From Lonsdalea populi (GTDB lineage Bacteria > Pseudomonadota > Gammaproteobacteria > Enterobacterales > Enterobacteriaceae): 64,000 nt of DNA. The translations under genes and the position numbers were made by a program. The notes under the pieces were generated by a model. It was not told the DNA's origin. It did not search any database and saw only the letters and a list, made by a program, of their open reading frames with translations. The stretch is taken from positions 1,426,001-1,490,000 of the forward strand of contig NZ_CP065534.1 of NCBI RefSeq assembly GCF_015999465.1. The letters run 5' to 3'. How positions within the stretch are numbered: position 1 is the first letter of the stretch; every line of letters starts with the position of its first letter. This document shows, piece after piece, positions 58,567 through 64,000 of the stretch.

Positions 58567-59257
58567 TACCAATGATTTACCCTGGCGTCCCTGGACGCTG
58601 ACCGATTTGGCGGCGCCGCCGCCGTCGGCTCGGCAGGAAGAGGCGGCGCCATCCTACTCGAAGGAAGAAGAAGCTTCTCCGGTTGAGGCGTTGGAGTCAC
58701 TCGAGCTGCTGCGCGAAGAGGTTCAGATGAAAGCCAAAGATGCTGGCTATAAAGACGGTCAGCAAAAGGGCTACGACGAGGGTTACCAAATCGGCCTGGC
58801 CGAAGGCCGTCAGCAGGGTGCACAGGAAGAGCAACAGCGGCAGGAAAAGCTGACTGAGCAGATGCAGCAGATGGTGACCGAATTCCAGCAAACGCTCGAC
58901 TCGCTGGACAGCGTCATTACCGCACGTCTGATGCAGATGGCGCTGACCGCGGCCAGGCAGGTCTTGGGTCAGGCACCGGTCTGCGATGGTACGGCTTTGC
59001 TTAATCAGATACAGCAGATGATTCAGCAAGAACCTTTATTTAGCGGCAAGCCTAATTTACGCGTGCATCCGTCCGATATGGAAAGGGTGGAGAAACAGCT
59101 GGGGCCGACGCTGGCGCAGCACGGCTGGCGTCTACTGGCTGATAACCAACTGCATCCGGGCGGCTGTAAAGTCAGCGCCGAAGACGGCGATTTGGATGCC
59201 AGCATCGCAACGCGTTGGCATGAATTGTGCCACTTGGCTGCGCCGGGAGAGTTGTGA
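58559..59257 (+). CDS. fliH: Flagellar export ATPase regulator FliH
   Basis: 232 aa from ATG 58559, spaced about 7 nt from GGCGAGGA; an ATG at 58553 is too close. It starts [20 protein letters not shown], which anchors FliH to FlhA and the C-ring by its Trp residues. A Gln/Glu-rich coiled coil follows ([20 protein letters not shown], GxxxG-like repeats), then a C-terminal FliI-binding domain with [15 protein letters not shown]. It overlaps fliG by 8 bases and fliI by one. Confidence 0.94.
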   Translation: MSNTNDLPWRPWTLTDLAAPPPSARQEEAAPSYSKEEEASPVEALESLELLREEVQMKAKDAGYKDGQQKGYDEGYQIGLAEGRQQGAQEEQQRQEKLTEQMQQMVTEFQQTLDSLDSVITARLMQMALTAARQVLGQAPVCDGTALLNQIQQMIQQEPLFSGKPNLRVHPSDMERVEKQLGPTLAQHGWRLLADNQLHPGGCKVSAEDGDLDASIATRWHELCHLAAPGEL

Positions 59258-60615
59258 TGACGAACCGACTCTCTCGCTGGCTGACTACCCTGGATTCGTT
59301 CGAGAAGAAGATCGCGACGGTGCCTACCGTGCGTCGTTACGGGCGCCTGACTCGCGCGACCGGACTGGTGCTTGAAGCCTCTGGTCTGCATTTGCCGCTG
59401 GGCGCGACCTGCCTTGTTGAACGCGTTAACGGCGACAAAGTCGAAGAAGTCGAAAGTGAAGTCGTTGGTTTTAATGGGCAAAGATTGTTTCTGATGCCGC
59501 TCGAAGAAGTCGAAGGCATTATTCCCGGCGCGCGCGTATACGCCCGCGGGGGTGAAAAGCACGAAGGCAAAAAGCTGCCGCTGGGACCTGAACTGCTCGG
59601 CAGGATCCTGGACGGCGCGGGTAAACCGCTGGATGGATTGCCGCCGCCGGAAACCGGACTCAAGGCGCCGTTGATCACGCCGCCGGTTAACCCTTTACAG
59701 CGAACGCCCATCGATCACGTGCTTGACGTCGGCGTGCGGGCGATCAACGCCTTGCTGACCGTCGGGCGAGGGCAGCGTATGGGCCTCTTCGCCGGTTCCG
59801 GCGTGGGTAAAAGTGTGCTGCTGGGTATGATGGCCCGCTATACTGAAGCTGATGTCATCGTGGTGGGTCTGATCGGCGAACGTGGTCGTGAGGTCAAAGA
59901 CTTCATCGAAAATATTCTGGGGGCCGAAGGCCGCGCTCGAGCGGTGGTCATTGCCGCACCGGCTGACGTTTCCCCGCTGCTGCGCATGCAGGGGGCCGCT
60001 TATGCCACCCGCATCGCGGAAGATTTTCGCGATAAGGGACACCATGTGCTGTTAATTATGGATTCCCTGACGCGCTACGCGATGGCTCAGCGAGAAATCG
60101 CGCTGGCTATCGGTGAGCCGCCGGCAACCAAGGGCTATCCGCCTTCTGTTTTCGCCAAGCTGCCCGCGTTGGTTGAACGTGCGGGGAACGGCATGCACGG
60201 TGGGGGGTCCATTACGGCGTTTTACACGGTGTTGACGGAAGGCGACGATCAGCAAGACCCCATCGCCGACTCCGCCAGGGCGATACTGGATGGCCATATT
60301 GTGCTGTCCCGACAGCTGGCTGAATCCGGTCATTACCCGGCAATTGATATCGAAGCGTCGATTAGCCGTGCGATGACAGCTTTGATCGACGAATCACATT
60401 ACGCCAAAGTAAGGCAATTTAAGCAGTTGCTATCGGTATATCAGCGGAACAAGGATTTGATCAGCGTGGGGGCCTATGCCTCGGGAACAGATCCCTTGCT
60501 GGATCAGGCCATACAGCTCTATCCGCAAATGGAAGCGTTTTTACAACAGGGGATGTTCGAACGTTGCGACGAACAGCAGGCATTGCAACAACTGAATGCG
60601 CTGTTCGGCATGTAG
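59257..60615 (+). CDS. fliI: Flagellum-specific export ATPase FliI
   Basis: 452 aa from ATG 59257 (TGATG overlap with the fliH stop). It is an F1-beta-like ATPase: Walker A AGSGVGKS (179-186), [15 protein letters not shown], Walker [21 protein letters not shown], and [20 protein letters not shown]. It is a hexameric ATPase that unfolds or delivers export substrates at the FlhA/FlhB gate, with FliH and FliJ. Full length with all catalytic residues. Confidence 0.97.
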   Translation: MTNRLSRWLTTLDSFEKKIATVPTVRRYGRLTRATGLVLEASGLHLPLGATCLVERVNGDKVEEVESEVVGFNGQRLFLMPLEEVEGIIPGARVYARGGEKHEGKKLPLGPELLGRILDGAGKPLDGLPPPETGLKAPLITPPVNPLQRTPIDHVLDVGVRAINALLTVGRGQRMGLFAGSGVGKSVLLGMMARYTEADVIVVGLIGERGREVKDFIENILGAEGRARAVVIAAPADVSPLLRMQGAAYATRIAEDFRDKGHHVLLIMDSLTRYAMAQREIALAIGEPPATKGYPPSVFAKLPALVERAGNGMHGGGSITAFYTVLTEGDDQQDPIADSARAILDGHIVLSRQLAESGHYPAIDIEASISRAMTALIDESHYAKVRQFKQLLSVYQRNKDLISVGAYASGTDPLLDQAIQLYPQMEAFLQQGMFERCDEQQALQQLNALFGM

Positions 60616-60698
60616 TGTGTATTGATACCAAACCTTGGGCTAAACCCGACAGGGGCTGAATCAGCAAGCCGCCGGTAACTGTGCGTGATTGAGGTACG

Positions 60699-61145
60699 AT
60701 GAAAACTGAAACTCCTCTCGACAAACTTCGCGAATTGGCTCAGCAGGAAGTGGACGATGCCGCTACTCTGCTGGGACAGATCCGTCAGTCGCACGTCCAG
60801 GCGCAACGGCAGCTCGATATGCTGCTCAGGTATGAAGACGACTACCGTGTGCAGTTACAGCAGACTATGAGCAGTGGCATTAACTCGTCAAATTGGTACA
60901 ATTATCAACAGTTTATCAAAACTCTCGAGTTGGCCATTGAACAACATCGCAAACAGCTCGCCGTCTGGGCACAGCGCTTGGATCAAGCCATGAAAACCTG
61001 GCAGGCCAAGCGCCAACGGCTGAATGCGTTTGAAACATTAAAAGAACGGGCGGCTCAGGAACTTCTGGTTCGTGAGAACCGTCGAGACCAAAAACTGATG
61101 GATGAATTTGCACAGCGCTCGTCATTGAGGAAACTGAATCCATGA
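60699..61145 (+). CDS. fliJ: Flagellar export coiled-coil protein FliJ
   Basis: 148 aa, almost entirely a two-helix coiled coil. It begins with TPLDKLRELAQQEVDDAATL, contains a short hairpin turn near SSNWYNYQQFIKTLELAI, and ends with a basic ENRRDQKLMDEFAQR. It is the central stalk-like partner of the FliI hexamer and recycles chaperones. It is 83 bp after fliI, with its last bases overlapping fliK. Confidence 0.94.
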   Translation: MKTETPLDKLRELAQQEVDDAATLLGQIRQSHVQAQRQLDMLLRYEDDYRVQLQQTMSSGINSSNWYNYQQFIKTLELAIEQHRKQLAVWAQRLDQAMKTWQAKRQRLNAFETLKERAAQELLVRENRRDQKLMDEFAQRSSLRKLNP

Positions 61146-62632
61146 ATCTATCTACTGTTACTGCTCTTTCAACGTCTGAGACGGCTCGGTCCGACTCGGC
61201 TTCGTCCAGCAGCAGCCAAGACAGTAATGCGTCGCAGCCTAACAGCTTTACGGCGCTGTTTTCATCGCACCTGAATGAAGAGCAAAATCGTACACAGCAG
61301 AACGCGTTGAACACGACTTCTCAAAACGCTCAAAATAAGGAAACGCAGCCGCAGCCGGTCAAACATATAACGGCTCAGTCGACGTCCAATACGACGCCTA
61401 AAACCGAAAATACGTCGGCAAAACAGGTTGACAGCAGTGAGAATGCGCAGGCGGCGGAGGCGTATGTGGGCGAAGAGTCGGCGACAGCGGAGTCTTCCGT
61501 ACAGTCCTCGCTTAGCGCACTGTTGAAGCAATCGCATGCGACGCAAGGCAAGTCGACGGCGGTGCAAATCGCCGCTACAGCGACGGCAAAAGCCGATGTC
61601 GCCGCTCACGCGGCAGTCACGTTGGGCGAAGAGGTGACGGCGGATACCGGTATTTCGGCCGTAACCGCCGACCAGGATGCTTCGTTAACGATTATGTCCA
61701 TGCTGAGCGCTGGATTAGCACCCCAGTTGCAGAAAGTGACGCCTCAGCCGATGACACGCCAGAGTGACGGCGCCGCCGCGCTGAGCGTGGACGGACAAAA
61801 CGCGTTGCAGACGCTGACCGAGGGTCAGCAGAGCTCGTCCCTGACCTCCATGTTGAACGCCGTCGCGAATGATATGACGGCAGGGCAGGAGAACGATGAC
61901 GCGCTGACCGATATTTTGGGTCGCGCATCCGGCAGATCTATGTCGAAAGGCAATGCGAAAGACGATGCGACTGACCTGAAAAATATCGTGGTCGACAATA
62001 CCGCAGCGTCGGGCAAGGTTCAGTCTACGGACATGACCGCTGCCGTGAGCAATGCTTTCAAGGTCATGCAAGAGCCGTCTTCCTCCAGCAGTCATTCCAG
62101 TGCTGCCACGGTGAATAGCGCTTTGGGCGCACTTAACAGCACCCAGGCCAATACCTCCGCAGCCTCGATACCACAAACCACGGTACTGACGTCCCGTCTG
62201 GGCAGCGATGAGTGGCAACAGGCGCTCAGCCAGCAGGTTGTGATGTTTACGCGGAACCATCAGCAAAACGTCGAGCTGCGTCTGCATCCGCAGGAGCTTG
62301 GCGCGATTCAGGTCAGCATGAAGATGGATGATAACCAGGCTCAAATCCACCTTGCGTCCGCGCATGGTCAGGTTAGAGCTGCGTTGGAAGCTGCAATGCC
62401 TCAGTTGAGAACGGCGTTGTCTGAAAGCGGCATCACGCTGAACCAGAGTAGTGTCGGCAGCGAGACCTTTGCTGGCTCCGAGTGGCAGCAGGGGCAGCAG
62501 CAGAGCGCCGGTGGCGGTTCGTCCTCGTCTCAGTACTCAGGCAGCCTTGACACCCACATGGAAATCGTTGATGTGCCAGTTTCATTACAGAGGATTGCGT
62601 CATCCTCAAGTGGCGTTGATACTTTTGCGTGA
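61142..62632 (+). CDS. fliK: Hook-length control protein FliK
   Basis: 496 aa, longer than E. coli (375 aa). It has a long Ser/Thr/Gln/Ala-rich, probably disordered N-terminal ruler region (about 1-355). The conserved C-terminal switch domain has QNVELRLHPQELGAIQVSMK, AQIHLASAHGQVRAALEAAM and PQLRTALSESGITLNQSSV. It measures the hook and triggers FlhB (NPTH) to change specificity. The longer ruler could mean a longer hook, since ruler length correlates with hook length in other species. It overlaps fliJ by 4 bases. Confidence 0.94.
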   Translation: MNLSTVTALSTSETARSDSASSSSSQDSNASQPNSFTALFSSHLNEEQNRTQQNALNTTSQNAQNKETQPQPVKHITAQSTSNTTPKTENTSAKQVDSSENAQAAEAYVGEESATAESSVQSSLSALLKQSHATQGKSTAVQIAATATAKADVAAHAAVTLGEEVTADTGISAVTADQDASLTIMSMLSAGLAPQLQKVTPQPMTRQSDGAAALSVDGQNALQTLTEGQQSSSLTSMLNAVANDMTAGQENDDALTDILGRASGRSMSKGNAKDDATDLKNIVVDNTAASGKVQSTDMTAAVSNAFKVMQEPSSSSSHSSAATVNSALGALNSTQANTSAASIPQTTVLTSRLGSDEWQQALSQQVVMFTRNHQQNVELRLHPQELGAIQVSMKMDDNQAQIHLASAHGQVRAALEAAMPQLRTALSESGITLNQSSVGSETFAGSEWQQGQQQSAGGGSSSSQYSGSLDTHMEIVDVPVSLQRIASSSSGVDTFA

Positions 62633-62662
62633 GGCAAATCAGTAAGCTAGTGTGATTTTTCT

Positions 62663-62696
62663 CGTCTATTCCTCCTATTGAACGACGGAATAGACG
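62663..62696 (+). other. Intra-operon hairpin between fliK and fliL
   Basis: CGTCTATTCC pairs perfectly with GGAATAGACG around a 14-nt loop. There is no T-run, so it is more likely a processing or stability element than a terminator. The fliK-fliL gap (133 bp) holds nothing else recognisable. Confidence 0.5.
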
Positions 62697-62765
62697 GGAT
62701 AATTACGGGGTATATGCAGCACAGAGCTGCATCAATGGCAATGAGTATAGGAATTATCTTAGTCT

Positions 62766-63245
62766 ATGGCTGAAGAAAAATCACAGTCGGGACGCAAGCG
62801 TTCTGTCTTGTTAATGCTGCTAATCGTTATCGCGTTGGTGGCGACATGTGCCGCCGGCACCGGTTGGTGGTTCTTTTATCATAAAAACGCTGAGCCGACG
62901 ATGGCAAAAGAAGTGCCTCCCCCGGAACCTGTATTCATGCCATTGGATACATTTACTGTTAACTTGGTTAATCCGGATAACAATCCCGATCGTGTGTTGT
63001 ACGTTGGGTTCACCCTGCGTCTGCCAGATGAAGAAACCAAGAGCCGCTTCACCCGCTACTTGCCCGAAGTGCGCAGCCGCTTGCTGATGCTGCTTTCCCG
63101 ACAGGACTCTGCCGCGTTGGCCAACGAACAAGGTAAGCAGAAGCTGATTGAAGATATTAAGCAGGTTCTTAGCCCGCCGCTGGTTCAAGGGCAACCCAAC
63201 CAGGTGGTCACGGATGTTCTGTTCACCGCTTTCATACTGCGATAA
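62766..63245 (+). CDS. fliL: Flagellar basal-body protein FliL
   Basis: 159 aa. It has a short basic tail, one membrane helix (about 16-37, [20 protein letters not shown]), and a periplasmic stomatin-like domain with [32 protein letters not shown] and [15 protein letters not shown]. It supports stator function and swarming. It starts the FliLMNOPQR part of the locus; fliM begins 5 bp after its stop. Confidence 0.94.
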   Translation: MAEEKSQSGRKRSVLLMLLIVIALVATCAAGTGWWFFYHKNAEPTMAKEVPPPEPVFMPLDTFTVNLVNPDNNPDRVLYVGFTLRLPDEETKSRFTRYLPEVRSRLLMLLSRQDSAALANEQGKQKLIEDIKQVLSPPLVQGQPNQVVTDVLFTAFILR

Positions 63246-63250
63246 ATATT

Positions 63251-64000
63251 ATGAGTGACAGTATTCTTTCTCAGGCAGAAATTGACGCATTGCTCAACGG
63301 TGACAGCGACGATGGCGATAGCAAAGCGAAGTCGGCTTCTGGCCCGGAGAGCGATATCCGGCCTTACGACCCCAATACGCAACGGCGTGTTGTTCGTGAG
63401 CGCTTGCAGTCGTTAGAAATCATCAACGAGCGCTTTGCCCGTCAGTTCCGCATGGGGTTGTTCAATCTGCTGCGTCGTAGCCCGGATATCACTGCCGGAC
63501 CTATCAAAATCCAGCCGTATCATGATTTTGCGCGTAACCTGCCGGTGCCGACCAACCTTAACCTGGTGCATTTGAATCCGCTACGCGGCACGGCGTTGTT
63601 TGTGTTTTCTCCGAGCCTGGTGTTTATTGCGGTCGATAACTTGTTCGGCGGGGATGGTCGTTTCCCCACTAAGGTAGAAGGACGGGAGTTCACCCATACC
63701 GAACAGCGCGTGGTGAAAAGAATGCTGCGCCTGGCGTTGGAAGCCTACGGGGATGCCTGGAACGCGATCTATAAGTTAGACGTGGAATATGTGCGCTCCG
63801 AGATGCAGGTCAAGTTTACCAATATCACGACATCGCCTAACGATATCGTGGTCACTACGCCTTTCCACGTGGAAATCGGCAACCTGACCGGCGAATTCAA
63901 TATTTGTATTCCTTTTGCCATGATCGAGCCGCTGCGCGAGCTGCTGGTGAATCCTCCGATGGAGAATTCCCGTCAGGAAGATCAGAGCTGGAGGGATACG
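63251..64000 (+). CDS. fliM: Flagellar motor switch protein FliM (3'-truncated by window edge)
   Basis: Open to the window end: 250 codons of an expected 335 or so. It starts MSDSILSQAEIDALLNGDSD, whose EIDALLNG (10-17) is the CheY-P-binding peptide. The middle domain includes FARQFRMGLFNLLRRSPDI, IAVDNLFGGDGRFP (the GGDG-type motif contacting FliG) and TEQRVVKRMLRLALEAYGDA. With FliG and FliN it forms the C-ring and switches rotation on binding CheY-P. The C-terminal FliN-like domain lies outside the window. Confidence 0.96.
   Translation, partial: MSDSILSQAEIDALLNGDSDDGDSKAKSASGPESDIRPYDPNTQRRVVRERLQSLEIINERFARQFRMGLFNLLRRSPDITAGPIKIQPYHDFARNLPVPTNLNLVHLNPLRGTALFVFSPSLVFIAVDNLFGGDGRFPTKVEGREFTHTEQRVVKRMLRLALEAYGDAWNAIYKLDVEYVRSEMQVKFTNITTSPNDIVVTTPFHVEIGNLTGEFNICIPFAMIEPLRELLVNPPMENSRQEDQSWRDT

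Overview
The window reads as chromosomal DNA of a soft-rot or canker enterobacterium, most likely Pectobacteriaceae (Brenneria, Pectobacterium, Dickeya, Lonsdalea). The basis is the enterobacterial order and near-E. coli sequence of the flagellar/chemotaxis proteins, an enterobacterial cysT-leuZ tRNA pair, and a CRP/RcsAB-type flhDC control region. This placement is inference from protein resemblance only.

Left arm (1-9.5 kb). A truncated uroporphyrinogen-III methyltransferase gene runs off the left edge. It is followed by a decayed ATP-grasp gene and an IS3-family remnant. Next is a compact seven-gene set on the + strand behind a sigma-54-like promoter: an amino-acid-type ABC importer (binding protein, two permeases, ATPase), a PLP aminotransferase, an MFS transporter and a D-2-hydroxyacid dehydrogenase. 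An IclR regulator closes the set. The content suggests uptake, transamination, reduction and export of an amino-acid-derived 2-hydroxy acid.

Carbohydrate locus (10.5-17.4 kb). A flavin/Fe-S oxidoreductase converges on a two-gene minus-strand operon. The first gene encodes a Tat-exported cupin-like protein. The second encodes a large GH31 protein that resembles algal/fungal alpha-1,4-glucan lyase more than alpha-glucosidase. This is the most unusual item in the window: a candidate bacterial 1,5-anhydrofructose system.

tRNA and accessory region (17.4-25 kb). tRNA-Cys and tRNA-Leu lie beside a 7-bp tandem repeat and a long inverted repeat. Next come an extra MlaA-type lipoprotein, a TetR regulator with two matching operator palindromes, and a DUF2145-like secreted-protein gene split by an in-frame TGA. 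A fragment of a thiamine-diphosphate enzyme follows, then about 1.7 kb with no supported gene.

Flagellar/chemotaxis cluster (25-64 kb, continuing off the right edge). The order is flhDC, motAB, cheAW, one MCP, cheRBYZ, flhBAE, flgNMA (minus), flgBCDEFGHIJKL, fliDST, fliE (minus), fliFGHIJKL and partial fliM. Class-2 (FlhD4C2 box) and class-3 (sigma-28) sites are visible at several operon heads. The cluster looks intact, but no flagellin gene (fliC) lies between flgL and fliD, and fliA is not in the window. Only one MCP gene is present, with about 650 bp of non-coding DNA between it and cheR.
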